Assembly (NCBI GenBank): GCA_018970825.1
Contig: JAGWVP010000023.1
Coordinates: 1 to 13,511 of the forward strand
Reading direction: 5' to 3'
DNA length: 13,511 nucleotides
DNA from: a bacterium
GTDB taxonomy: Bacteria > Desulfobacterota > Binatia > UBA12015
Part shown: in pieces, positions 1 to 6,179 of the stretch
How the letters are laid out: each line of letters starts with the position of its first letter
Position numbering within the stretch: position 1 is the stretch's first letter
Notes under the pieces: generated by a model
Seen by the model: only the letters and a program-made list of their open reading frames with translations
Told to the model about the DNA's origin: nothing
The model's database searches: none
Made by a program: the position numbers and the translations under genes

Positions 1-1
1 G

Positions 2-100
2 CAACGCGGTCGCTCCAGCCGTGGAGGCCGCGGGCGTCGCTCGCGGTCGCGCTCCCGCGGACCTCGCCCGGACGGTCCCGGGACCTCCGGCAAGTCCTGA
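2..100 (+). CDS. C-terminal end of an upstream gene with Arg/Gly/Ser-rich tail (5' part outside window)
   Basis: Reading from base 2, 32 codons run open to a TGA at 98-100 and encode an extremely basic tail rich in Arg, Gly and Ser (stretches such as RGRSSRGGRGRRSRSRSRG). Such tails occur on RNA-binding proteins. In many bacteria of this radiation the gene just before metG encodes a PSP1-domain (RicT/YaaT-like) protein, often with a basic C-terminal tail, so that is my best guess from context. No conserved domain lies inside the window. The stop is 15 bases before the metG start with a ribosome-binding site in the gap, which fits co-transcription. It could instead be an unrelated basic tail or chance open frame. 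Confidence 0.42.
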   Translation, partial: QRGRSSRGGRGRRSRSRSRGPRPDGPGTSGKS

Positions 101-115
101 CCGACGGAGCCCGCG

Positions 116-1687
116 TTGCAGCCCGCCGTCTACGTCACCACGCCCATCTTCTACGCGAACGCCGACCCGCACATCGGGTCGACCTACACGACCGTCGTGT
201 GCGACGCGTTCGCGCGCTTCCACCGCCAGCGCGGCGTGCCGACGTTCTTCCTGACCGGCACCGACGAGCACGGCGAGAAGATCGCGGAGGCCGCGGCCGC
301 GGCCGGGATCACGCCGCAGGCCTTCGTCGACGAGGTGAGCGCCCGCTTTCGTTCCGCGTGGGACGAATGCGGGATCGCCTACGACGGCTTCATCCGGACG
401 ACCGACGAGCACCACGTGCGTTACGTCCAGGACGTGCTCGCGCGCATCCACGGAAGCGGCGACATCTACTTCGGCGAGTACTCCGGCCTCTACTGCGTCG
501 GCTGCGAGCGGCTCTACACCGAGAAGGAGCTGGTGGACGGCCGCTGCCCGCAGCACCTCGTGCCGCCCGTCGAGGTCTCCGAGCCGAACTACTTCTTCCG
601 CATGTCGCGCTACCAGGACGAGCTGCGGCGCCACATCGAGTCGAACCCGGACTTCATCCGGCCCGAGGGCTACCGCAACGAGGCGCTCGCGATGCTTCGC
701 GAGCCGCTCGACGACCTGTGCATCTCGCGGCCGAAGACGCGGCTCTCGTGGGGAATCGAGATCCCCTTCGACCGCGACTACGTGACCTACGTCTGGTTCG
801 ACGCGCTGCTGAACTACCCGAGCGGGCTCGACCGGGCGGGCCGGATGGAACTCTGGCCCGAGACGCACCACTTCATCGGCAAGGACATCCTGAAGACGCA
901 CGCGGTGTTCTGGCCGACCATGCTCCTCGCGGCCGGGCTGCCGCTGTTCCGCCACCTCGACGTGCACGGCTTCTGGTCGAGCGGCGGGCAGAAGATGTCG
1001 AAGAGCCTCGGCAACGTCGTCCGGCCGCTCGAGATGCGCGACCGCTATGGCATGGACACCCTGCGCTACTTCCTGCTGCGGGAGATGTCCTTCGGGCAGG
1101 ACGCCGACTTCACCGAGGCGGCGCTCGTCGGGCGGCGCAACTCGGACCTCGCCAACGGCCTCGGCAACCTCGCGAGCCGGACGCTCGCGATGTCGAAGAA
1201 GTGGTTCGAGGGCGAGGTGCAGCCGATCGAACCGCGCGAGCCCGTCGACCTGGAGCTCGAGCGCGCCTTCGGGCGCGCGCGCGTCGAGCTCGAGGAACAC
1301 GTGCTCGGCCTCGCCTTCCACCGCGCGCTCGAGGCACTCTGGCGGGGACTCGACGCGGCGAACAAGTACATCGTCGAGACCGCGCCCTTCACGCTCGCGA
1401 AGGACCCGGCGAACCGGCCGCGGGTCGGCGCGATCCTGCACAACTGCCTCGAGTCGCTGCGGGTCGCCGCCCAGCTCGCGACCCCGTTCCTGCCGGAGAC
1501 GGCGGAGCGACTGCGCGAGGCGCTCGGGCTCGACGAGGCGACGTTCGCGGACCTCGACCGCGCCTGGGGGCGAGCGTTTCGCGCGGGGGCCGCGACCGGC
1601 GAGCCGGTGAACCTCTTCCCGCGGATCGAGGCCGAGGGGGCCGCGAAGGCGGGGGCACCCGCGACCGGCCGCCCTTCCCGGGCCTGA
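116..1687 (+). CDS. metG: Methionyl-tRNA synthetase
   Basis: This cytoplasmic class I aminoacyl-tRNA synthetase charges tRNA-Met with methionine using ATP. The 523-residue protein opens with the class I signature as PHIGS (residues 18-22). It has the FLTGTDEHG block (45-53), a zinc knuckle formed by Cys127, Cys130, Cys144 and His147, the VWFDALLNY methionine-site region (226-234), and the KMSKS loop at 293-297. An anticodon-binding helical domain follows and ends in the family-typical NLFPRIE near 499-505. Overall it resembles the short Thermus/Bacillus-type core, and no C-terminal tRNA-binding (EMAP-like) domain follows. The start is TTG at 116: a GGAG sits 6 bases upstream at 106-109, and the protein then begins right at the conserved YVTTPIFY strand. 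The fourth signature residue is Ser rather than His, as in some cyanobacterial MetRS. The last ~15 residues are an Ala/Gly-rich tail. Confidence 0.97.
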   Translation: MQPAVYVTTPIFYANADPHIGSTYTTVVCDAFARFHRQRGVPTFFLTGTDEHGEKIAEAAAAAGITPQAFVDEVSARFRSAWDECGIAYDGFIRTTDEHHVRYVQDVLARIHGSGDIYFGEYSGLYCVGCERLYTEKELVDGRCPQHLVPPVEVSEPNYFFRMSRYQDELRRHIESNPDFIRPEGYRNEALAMLREPLDDLCISRPKTRLSWGIEIPFDRDYVTYVWFDALLNYPSGLDRAGRMELWPETHHFIGKDILKTHAVFWPTMLLAAGLPLFRHLDVHGFWSSGGQKMSKSLGNVVRPLEMRDRYGMDTLRYFLLREMSFGQDADFTEAALVGRRNSDLANGLGNLASRTLAMSKKWFEGEVQPIEPREPVDLELERAFGRARVELEEHVLGLAFHRALEALWRGLDAANKYIVETAPFTLAKDPANRPRVGAILHNCLESLRVAAQLATPFLPETAERLREALGLDEATFADLDRAWGRAFRAGAATGEPVNLFPRIEAEGAAKAGAPATGRPSRA

Positions 1688-1735
1688 GCGCGGTCCTCGC
1701 GCCGGGGCCGTGCCGTCGCGGGGGGCCGACCGCGC
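1688..1735. terminator. Possible bidirectional terminator between convergent metG and fur
   Basis: GCGCGGTC (1688-1695) and GACCGCGC (1728-1735) form a perfect 8-bp inverted repeat in the short gap between two convergent genes, with a GC-rich 32-base loop that can fold further. No T-run follows on either strand, so it is not a classical intrinsic terminator. It may assist termination or only mark mRNA ends. Confidence 0.25.
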
Positions 1736-1743
1736 GACCGTCC

Positions 1744-2232
1744 TCAGCTGCGGTTGCGCGCCGCCTTCGCCTCCGACGCGGGCGCGCGCACGCCCTCGCG
1801 GCACTCGCGGCAGATTCCGTAGAGCTCCATGCGGTGGCGCGCGAGCACGAAGCCGAGCCGCGTCGCGATTTCCTCCTGGAGTCGCTCGAGCGAGTCGTCG
1901 GCGAACTCGACGATCTTGCCGCAGCGGTCGCAGAGGATGTGGTCGTGGTGGTGGTCGTCGCCCTTCGCGCTCTCGTAGCGCGTCTGGCCGTCGGCGAAGT
2001 GCTGCTCGTCGGCCAGCCCGCACTCCTTCAGCAGCTTGATCGTGCGGTAGACGGTCGCGTAGCCGACCCGCGGGTTCACCTTGCGGACCTCGCGGTAGAG
2101 CTCGTCGACGCTCAGGTGGCGCTGGCTGCCGAAGAAGACGTGCGCGATGTCGTCGCGCTGGGCCGTCGACTTGAGCCCCTTTTCCTTCAGCGCGCGGCGG
2201 AAGGCCGAGAACCGCTCCGCGCGCGACGACAT
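1744..2232 (-). CDS. fur: Fur-family metal-responsive transcriptional repressor
   Basis: This 162-residue protein is a full-length Fur-superfamily regulator. These are dimeric winged-helix repressors that bind DNA when loaded with a metal co-repressor (iron for Fur, zinc for Zur, peroxide sensing for PerR). The N-terminal half holds the winged helix, with the recognition region GYATVYRTIKLLKECGL at 57-73. The dimerisation half carries the metal motif HHHDHILCDRCGKIVEF (94-110). Two CxxC pairs, Cys101/Cys104 and Cys141/Cys144, form the structural zinc site. ATG is the first start that keeps the full helix before the winged domain; the Shine-Dalgarno is weak. It follows the small gene at 2264-2719 by 31 bases on the same strand, so it is probably the second gene of a two-gene operon. 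Family membership is secure. Whether it senses iron, zinc or peroxide cannot be settled here, and no palindromic Fur box was seen nearby. Confidence 0.92.
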   Translation of the reverse strand: MSSRAERFSAFRRALKEKGLKSTAQRDDIAHVFFGSQRHLSVDELYREVRKVNPRVGYATVYRTIKLLKECGLADEQHFADGQTRYESAKGDDHHHDHILCDRCGKIVEFADDSLERLQEEIATRLGFVLARHRMELYGICRECREGVRAPASEAKAARNRS

Positions 2233-2263
2233 GGCCCTGCGTTAGAGAGGCCTCCCGGGCCTG

Positions 2264-2719
2264 TCAAACGGCGGTCGAGTCCGGGAAGGAGACCGTCTCC
2301 GACGCGGGGGCATCGACCGGGCGACGCCGCGCCTTGTCGAGCAGTTCGCGGGCCTCGTCGGAAACCTCGGCCGCGGAGAGGTCGCGATCGGCGAGGACGT
2401 CGACCAGCAGTTCGATGCGCGCCTCGCCCGCGCTCTCCGAGTCGAGGAACAGGACGGGCCTGCCTTCCACCCGGCAGAAGCCGCTCCGCGCGTGGTAGCC
2501 GGCTTCCCGCAGGAGCTTCTCGCGGCGGACCTGGATGCCCATCGTCTCGGCGAGGTCTCCGAGTTCGGCGACGAGCGCTTCGAGGCGCTTGTCCGCCGCG
2601 GAAACGGACGAAACCCGCCGTCCTCCTCCCGCGCGTCCCGAAGCGGCGTGGGCGCCGGCCTTGCGACGTCCTCCCCTCCCCCTGCCCCGAAGCGCGCGCT
2701 GCTCGCTTCCCGTGGCCAT
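2264..2719 (-). CDS. Small conserved hypothetical protein upstream of fur
   Basis: A 151-residue protein of unknown function. The first ~40 residues are a low-complexity Arg/Gly/Ala-rich stretch. Residues 43-112 look like a folded core: a helix (KRLEALVAELGDLAETMG), a basic segment (RREKLLREAGY), a strand pair around GFCRVEGRPVLFLD (80-93), and a helix over ELLVDVLAD. The combination 'short basic strand, G-x-C-R-V-x-G-R-x-x-L-x-L-D, helix' resembles small hypothetical proteins I associate with this radiation, but I cannot name a domain. The C-terminal 40 residues are charged and probably disordered. It lies 31 bases before fur on the same strand, so the two are likely co-transcribed. ATG is the only plausible start before the core. 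A candidate promoter sits so close that the message could be nearly leaderless. Confidence 0.72.
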   Translation of the reverse strand: MATGSEQRALRGRGRGGRRKAGAHAASGRAGGGRRVSSVSAADKRLEALVAELGDLAETMGIQVRREKLLREAGYHARSGFCRVEGRPVLFLDSESAGEARIELLVDVLADRDLSAAEVSDEARELLDKARRRPVDAPASETVSFPDSTAV

Positions 2720-2728
2720 CCGCCCGCG

Positions 2729-2757
2729 TTACTATCCTTTGACCCGGTTCCTGTAAA
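2729..2757. promoter_or_regulatory. Candidate divergent promoter region between the fur operon and the universal stress gene
   Basis: The 105-bp spacer holds one AT-richer patch in very GC-rich surroundings. On the minus strand TTTACA (2757-2752) and TAGTAA (2734-2729) are separated by 17 bases (5/6 and 3/6 matches to sigma-70 consensus). The same hexamers on the plus strand read TTACTA-N17-TGTAAA (3/6 and 4/6). The plus promoter would give a ~60-base leader for the stress gene. The minus promoter would leave almost no leader for the hypothetical gene. This rests on consensus matching only. Confidence 0.35.
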
Positions 2758-2824
2758 GATCGACGTGCCCGCCGCAACGCCGCGGCTCGTGACGCGACGA
2801 CGCACCGGCCCCAGGGAGCAGCGC

Positions 2825-3661
2825 ATGATCAAGAACATCCTCGTCGGCGTCGACGGATCCGAGCACGGCCGCACGGCGACCCGTTACGCGCAGTGGTTCG
2901 CGAAACGGCTCGACGCGAAGCTCGTGGGGCTCCACGTCGTCGACATCGTGTCGGTCGAGGGGCCGTTCTTCCACGACATCTCGGGCTCGCTCGGCTTCGA
3001 GCCCTACCTCGACTTCACCACCAAGGTGCGCGAGGCGCTCGCGGAGCGCGGCAAGGTGGTGCTCGAGGAGTTCACCGCCTCGTGCGCGAAGGAAGGCGTC
3101 CGGTCGGACACGGCGCTCCAGTTCGGCATCATCCCCTCGGAGATCTGCGATCGGGCCCGCGAGGCCGACCTCGTCGTGATCGGGCACCGCGGGACGAACC
3201 AGAAGTTCTCGACCGGCCTGCTCGGCGGCGTCGCCGAGAGCGTCACCCGGCAGTGCAACGAGCCGGTTCTTCTCACGCCGCTCGAGTTCGCCGAGATCCG
3301 CTCGCCGATGCTGGCCTACGACGGCAGCGAGCGGGCGAGCCTCGCGATGCATTTCGCGGGCGAACTCTGCTCGAAGCTCGACCTGCCGCTCGAGGTCATG
3401 ACGGTCGAGCGCGACCGCGACCTGGGAGAGCAGACGATCGCGGAGGCCCGTCGCTACCTCGAGCCCTACAAGCTGCGGCTCGAGACGACGATCGTCGAGG
3501 GCCACGCCGCCGAGCAGATCCCGGCGGAGGTGAAGTCGCGCGGCCGCGACCTGGTCTTCATGGGGTCGCACGGGCACGGTCGCATCCTCGAGCTCGTGCT
3601 CGGGAGCACGACCGAGTACGTGCTGCGGAACGTGTCCTGCCCGGTCCTCCTCCACCGCTGA
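2825..3661 (+). CDS. Tandem-domain universal stress protein (UspA family)
   Basis: A 278-residue cytoplasmic protein with two fused Usp domains (about 1-152 and 158-278). Domain 1 opens with the family strand and Asp-Gly-Ser loop, ILVGVDGS (5-12). Domain 2 opens with the shorter PMLAYDGSERAS (161-172). The ATP-binding signature G-x2-G-x9-G-S is intact in domain 2 (Gly247, Gly250, Gly260, Ser261). In domain 1 it is degenerate: GHRG at 120-123 is followed by ten residues and then Gly-Gly, so only domain 2 is a confident nucleotide binder. Such proteins act in stress or energy-state responses, usually by binding ATP or AMP; the client is unknown. ATG at 2825 has AGGGAG 6 bases upstream and begins at the first strand, so the longer open frame upstream is not coding. 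It is divergent from the fur operon and convergent with the PhaR-type gene. Confidence 0.93.
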   Translation: MIKNILVGVDGSEHGRTATRYAQWFAKRLDAKLVGLHVVDIVSVEGPFFHDISGSLGFEPYLDFTTKVREALAERGKVVLEEFTASCAKEGVRSDTALQFGIIPSEICDRAREADLVVIGHRGTNQKFSTGLLGGVAESVTRQCNEPVLLTPLEFAEIRSPMLAYDGSERASLAMHFAGELCSKLDLPLEVMTVERDRDLGEQTIAEARRYLEPYKLRLETTIVEGHAAEQIPAEVKSRGRDLVFMGSHGHGRILELVLGSTTEYVLRNVSCPVLLHR

Positions 3662-3663
3662 AG

Positions 3664-3733
3664 AGGAGCCGCGACGGGCTGCGGAGTCGACCGCGTCGAC
3701 CCGGGGAAAGACCGCTCAGGAGCCGCGACGGGC
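3664..3733. repeat. 16-bp direct repeat flanking the usp/phaR convergence
   Basis: AGGAGCCGCGACGGGC occurs at 3664-3679 and again, identical, at 3718-3733, 54 bases apart start to start. The first copy begins 3 bases after the stress-gene stop. The second overlaps the stop and last codons of the convergent regulator gene. It probably arose by local duplication; no function can be assigned. Confidence 0.6.
3686..3700. terminator. Possible shared terminator hairpin between convergent genes
   Basis: GTCGAC (3686-3691) and GTCGAC (3695-3700) are self-complementary copies separated by CGC, giving a 6-bp stem with a 3-base loop in the 54-bp gap between two convergent genes. There is no T-run on either strand. 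Position is the main argument. Confidence 0.3.
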
Positions 3734-4306
3734 GTCGTCGTCGCCCTTGCCGCCGTCCTTGCCTTCCGAGACCGCCGAGACGAGCGTCTTCAGCTTTGCC
3801 TCGATCTCGCGCAGTCCGCCCTCGACGCGCTCGAGTTCGGGTCCGATCGCCGGGTGATTGCGCAGCGTGTCGAGCGAGGTCTTGATCCCCGTGTCGATCC
3901 GCTTCTGCAGGTCGTCGATGCGCCGGCGCGAACCGGTCAGGACCTCGTCGATCGCGGGTCCCACCGGGGAGTCGTTGACGATTTCGGCGACGCGTCGGCC
4001 GGCGGCCTCGCGCATCTCGCCGAGCGTCTCCAGGCTGCGAGCCGTGACGTCGGCGATCGTCGTGCCGCCGCTACGGACGAGATCTCTCAGGAGCGAGAGA
4101 GAGAGGACCCCCGACCTTCGGCGCTCGTCCTCCAGGATGATCTGGGCGAGCGTCACGGCGGTCAGGTCGGAGCCGGTCTCGTTGTCGGTGACCTCGACCT
4201 CTTCGCCGCGGCGCACCATGGCGGCGATGTCGTCGAGCGCGACGTATCGGCTCGTGGTCGTGTCGTAGAGCTTGCGATTCGAATACCGTTTGACGACCCG
4301 CGGCAT
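3716..4306 (-). CDS. phaR: PHA synthesis repressor PhaR-type regulator
   Basis: A 196-residue protein whose first ~62 residues match the PHA/PHB accumulation regulator DNA-binding domain: VVKRYSNRKLYDTTTSRYV (4-22), then LDDIAAMVRRGEEVEV and TLAQIILEDE. In PHA producers PhaR binds both DNA and nascent polyester granules and represses phasin and PHA genes; here that role is known for the family only. After the domain comes a helical, charged region (about 85-178) with heptad-like stretches (RRIDDLQKRIDTGIK, ELERVEGGLREIEAKLKTL), then a Gly/Asp-rich hydrophilic tail. I chose ATG at 4306 because it places the start just before the conserved KRYSNRKLYD block. A TTG at 4342 would add 12 non-conserved residues. 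No PHA synthase, phasin or depolymerase gene is present, so it may serve as a general acetyl-CoA-linked regulator. Confidence 0.87.
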   Translation of the reverse strand: MPRVVKRYSNRKLYDTTTSRYVALDDIAAMVRRGEEVEVTDNETGSDLTAVTLAQIILEDERRRSGVLSLSLLRDLVRSGGTTIADVTARSLETLGEMREAAGRRVAEIVNDSPVGPAIDEVLTGSRRRIDDLQKRIDTGIKTSLDTLRNHPAIGPELERVEGGLREIEAKLKTLVSAVSEGKDGGKGDDDARRGS

Positions 4307-4378
4307 TCCGAGGTCGCTAGCACCGCCCCTCCCGGCCGGCAACGAGACTTTCTGCGCCGCGTCGTAAATCCGGCGCGC

Positions 4379-4411
4379 CGTTCAAGTCTGAACGCCCGTG
4401 CGGAATTGAAC
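4379..4411. promoter_or_regulatory. Candidate operator: three GTTCA/TGAAC half-sites upstream of the PhaR-type gene
   Basis: CGTTCA (4379-4384), AGTC, TGAACG (4389-4394) form a perfect 6-bp dyad. A further TTGAAC (4406-4411) pairs with GTTCAA at 4380-4385. The cluster lies 73-105 bases upstream of the regulator's ATG, a usual place for an autoregulatory operator. It does not match the CTGC-N3-GCAG motif reported for one PhaR, so the binding protein is open. Confidence 0.35.
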
Positions 4412-4473
4412 CGTACGAAGATGGCCGGGCGCCCGTCGGAGCGACCCCGGGGCCCGGGGCGAGGCCGGACAAA

Positions 4474-4486
4474 GTCCTGACAGGAC
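4474..4486. promoter_or_regulatory. Perfect dyad GTCCTGACAGGAC upstream of the sigma-54 promoter
   Basis: GTCCTG (4474-4479), A, CAGGAC (4481-4486) is a 13-bp perfect palindrome, followed by GGACGTTTTT. It lies 38 bases upstream of the sigma-54 -24 box. Both neighbouring genes point away from it, so it is better read as a protein-binding site, possibly an upstream activator site for the Fis-type helix-turn-helix of the neighbouring activator, than as a terminator. Confidence 0.35.
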
Positions 4487-4523
4487 GGACGTTTTTCCGA
4501 CCGGGGGTGCCCGGCGTCGACTA

Positions 4524-4539
4524 TGGCGTCCTCCTTGCT
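4524..4539 (+). promoter_or_regulatory. Sigma-54 (-24/-12) promoter for the activator gene
   Basis: TGGCGTCCTCCTTGCT has the invariant GG (4525-4526) and GC (4537-4538) separated by exactly 10 bases, with the full TGGC and TTGCT elements of the YTGGCACG-N4-TTGCW consensus. Transcription would begin near 4550 and leave a leader of about 53 bases before the ATG at 4603. It sits directly in front of a sigma-54-dependent activator gene, which raises its credibility and implies autoregulation. Confidence 0.62.
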
Positions 4540-4602
4540 TCCTGCCCTGTCCGGAACGTCGAACGCACCCGGCGAGGGGCGGACGGCGGGGAGGATGGGG
4601 AG

Positions 4603-5856
4603 ATGATGCAGAACGATGGCAGGCAGGTGGTGGCGGCGGTCGGGGAAGAGGAGTTCATGGGTCTCGTGGGGCGCACCCCCGCGATGCGGCAGGTGTTCGA
4701 CCTGATCCGCCGGGTCGCAGCCTCGAGCGCCCCGGTCCTCGTGACCGGCGAGAGCGGGACGGGCAAGGAGCTCGTCGCCCAGGCGATCCACTCGCTCTCG
4801 ACGCGGCGCGGCGACGCGCTGGTGCCCGTCCACTGCGGCGCGATCCCGGAGGAGCTGCTCGAAAGCGAGCTCTTCGGCCACGTGAAGGGCGCCTTCACCG
4901 GTGCCGTGAACGCCCGGACGGGGCGTTTTCGCCTGGCCGACGGGGGCACCGTGTTCCTCGACGAGATCGGCGAGATGAGCCCCCGCTTCCAGGTGAAGCT
5001 TCTCCGGGTGCTCGAGGACGGGACCTTCGAGCAGGTGGGTGGAACGGCCACGCAGCGCGTCGACGTCCGGGTGGTCGCCGCCACCCACCGCGACCTCCAC
5101 GCGATGGCCGAGAAGGGCCTCTTCCGTGCGGACCTGCTCTACAGGCTCGACGTCGTCACGATCCGGATCCCCGCGCTGCGCGAGCGGCGAGAGGACATCC
5201 CGCTGATCGCGGCCCATTTCCTCGCGATTCTCGCCCGCAGGGGCGGCCCGCGCATCGAACTCTCCGCGGAGGCGGCCGCCTGCCTCGCCGCCTACGACTG
5301 GCCCGGCAACGTCCGCGAGCTTCGCAACGTGATCGAGCGAGCCGTGGTCCTCTCCGACGGGACCGGAGCCCTGCAGGTGGCGGACCTGCCCGGACACGTC
5401 CAGGAAGCGGCTCGCAGGACGAAGGCGGCCCCCCTCGCGGCCGTGGGCCCGGCAGCGATCGGCCCGAGGCCCTCCCTCCCGGAGGTCGCGGAGGCGATTC
5501 CCGCCCCGGGGCCCTGGCTCTTCGGCCCCGAGGGCACGGACTTCTACGCGGAGCTCGACCTCTTCGAGCGCCGGATGATCGGGCGTGCGCTCCAGCTCTC
5601 CGGCGGGAGCAAGCGCGAGGCGGCCCGGCTCCTCGGGGTGAACCGGACGACCCTGCTCGAGAAGCTCAAGAGGAAGTCGTGGACGGCCGCCGACCTGGGC
5701 GCCCCGGAGGCCGCCTCGGCCCCCCCCGCCCCCGAGCCCGTTCCGGGTGCCGAAATCATCGTCGAGCCCGACTGGTCGGTCCCGGCCGGCCTTGCCCCGG
5801 CCGCCGAGGCGCCCGCCCCGGATCGGGGGTACGGCATGGCGCTGGGCCTTGCCTGA
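4603..5856 (+). CDS. Sigma-54-dependent transcriptional activator without receiver domain (PspF-like architecture)
   Basis: A 417-residue bacterial enhancer-binding protein that remodels sigma-54 RNA polymerase by ATP hydrolysis. Only ~20 residues precede the AAA+ domain (about 20-265), so no receiver, GAF or PAS sensor is fused. Visible motifs are Walker A GESGTGKE (49-56), the sigma-54-contacting GAFTGA loop (96-101), Walker B VFLDE (117-121), the sensor-like AATHRDL (159-165), the arginine-finger region FRADLLYRL (174-182) and sensor II WPGNVREL (233-240). A Pro/Ala-rich linker leads to a Fis-type helix-turn-helix (about 334-358, GGSKREAARLLGVNRTTLLE). Unusually, ~58 Pro/Ala-rich residues follow the helix-turn-helix. 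The start is ATG at 4603 (or the adjacent 4606), with GGGGAGG 8 bases upstream. A longer GTG-started frame from 4507 would begin upstream of the predicted sigma-54 promoter. Control must come from a partner protein or from synthesis, as with PspF. Targets are unknown. Confidence 0.93.
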   Translation: MMQNDGRQVVAAVGEEEFMGLVGRTPAMRQVFDLIRRVAASSAPVLVTGESGTGKELVAQAIHSLSTRRGDALVPVHCGAIPEELLESELFGHVKGAFTGAVNARTGRFRLADGGTVFLDEIGEMSPRFQVKLLRVLEDGTFEQVGGTATQRVDVRVVAATHRDLHAMAEKGLFRADLLYRLDVVTIRIPALRERREDIPLIAAHFLAILARRGGPRIELSAEAAACLAAYDWPGNVRELRNVIERAVVLSDGTGALQVADLPGHVQEAARRTKAAPLAAVGPAAIGPRPSLPEVAEAIPAPGPWLFGPEGTDFYAELDLFERRMIGRALQLSGGSKREAARLLGVNRTTLLEKLKRKSWTAADLGAPEAASAPPAPEPVPGAEIIVEPDWSVPAGLAPAAEAPAPDRGYGMALGLA

Positions 5857-5861
5857 CCGAT

Positions 5862-5899
5862 GGTCGGGGCGGGCCCTGTAAGAATCGGACGCCCCGACC
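5862..5899 (+). terminator. Terminator-like hairpin after the sigma-54 activator gene
   Basis: GGTCGGGGCG (5862-5871) and CGCCCCGACC (5890-5899) form a perfect 10-bp stem with an 18-base loop, starting 6 bases after the activator stop codon. No T-run follows, so it is either a non-canonical terminator or a 3'-end stabilising structure. Confidence 0.45.
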
Positions 5900-6179
5900 C
5901 GTCCCTGCTGGTGGCCCGGAGAGTTTCCGGGGGGCCGGCCGGGGCCCCGGGGTGGCGGAACGCTACAGTTGTTGTCGGATCCGGCCGATCTTGTTAGGTG
6001 AGGGCAGGTTTTTTTCGAAAAGGTGGAGGGTCGGGCCCGTCCCGGTCCGGGAGTCGATTCCCGGATACCGCTCGGAGGAAGGAAACGACCCGAGGGAAGG
6101 AACAAGAGAAGCCGCGAGGTTTTCTCGGTGACGTACGAGACACGTGATCGAGGCGACCTTCGAGCGACTCTGGGTGGCG
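5900..6179 (+). promoter_or_regulatory. Gene-free upstream and leader region of the secreted-protein gene
   Basis: No gene is visible here. The first part is GC-rich and palindromic (5930-5952). An AT-richer patch follows, with TTGTTG (5969-5974) and TGTTAG (5992-5997) 17 bases apart as a weak sigma-70-like pair, then a T7 run and CGAAAA (6009-6021). Bases 6072-6118 are almost all purine, with repeated GGA triplets (GGAGGAAGGAAA and GGGAAGGAA). I found no GG-N10-GC sigma-54 element, so the neighbouring activator probably does not drive this gene from here. If the weak promoter is real, the leader exceeds 200 bases. A short open frame starting GTG at 5998 has no ribosome-binding site. Confidence 0.35.

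Noticed and set aside
199..2742. An 847-codon plus-strand open frame across metG and fur
   Set aside because: It is out of frame with metG and antisense to fur. The product is Arg-rich with no motif, so it is a GC artefact.
2233..2824. Search for a Fur box near the fur operon and stress gene
   Set aside because: Only isolated AT-rich pieces such as GATAGTAAC were found; no 19-bp palindrome resembling the Fur consensus.
4307..4342. TTG start adding 12 residues to the PhaR-type protein
   Set aside because: The added residues are not family-like, and the ATG at 4306 sits directly before the conserved DNA-binding block. It remains a minor possibility.
4507..4602. N-terminal extension of the sigma-54 activator from GTG at 4507
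   Set aside because: It would start upstream of the predicted sigma-54 promoter and lacks conserved sequence. ATG at 4603 has a strong ribosome-binding site.
5930..5952. GGGGCCCCGG-type palindromes, recurring near 4446, 5941, 12206 and 12233
   Set aside because: They are composed only of G/C in a ~70% GC window, vary in extent, and show no consistent spacing or context.
5998..6145. A ~48-codon upstream open frame (GTG) in the leader of the secreted-protein gene
   Set aside because: There is no ribosome-binding site before the GTG and the product is purine-codon-driven low complexity.
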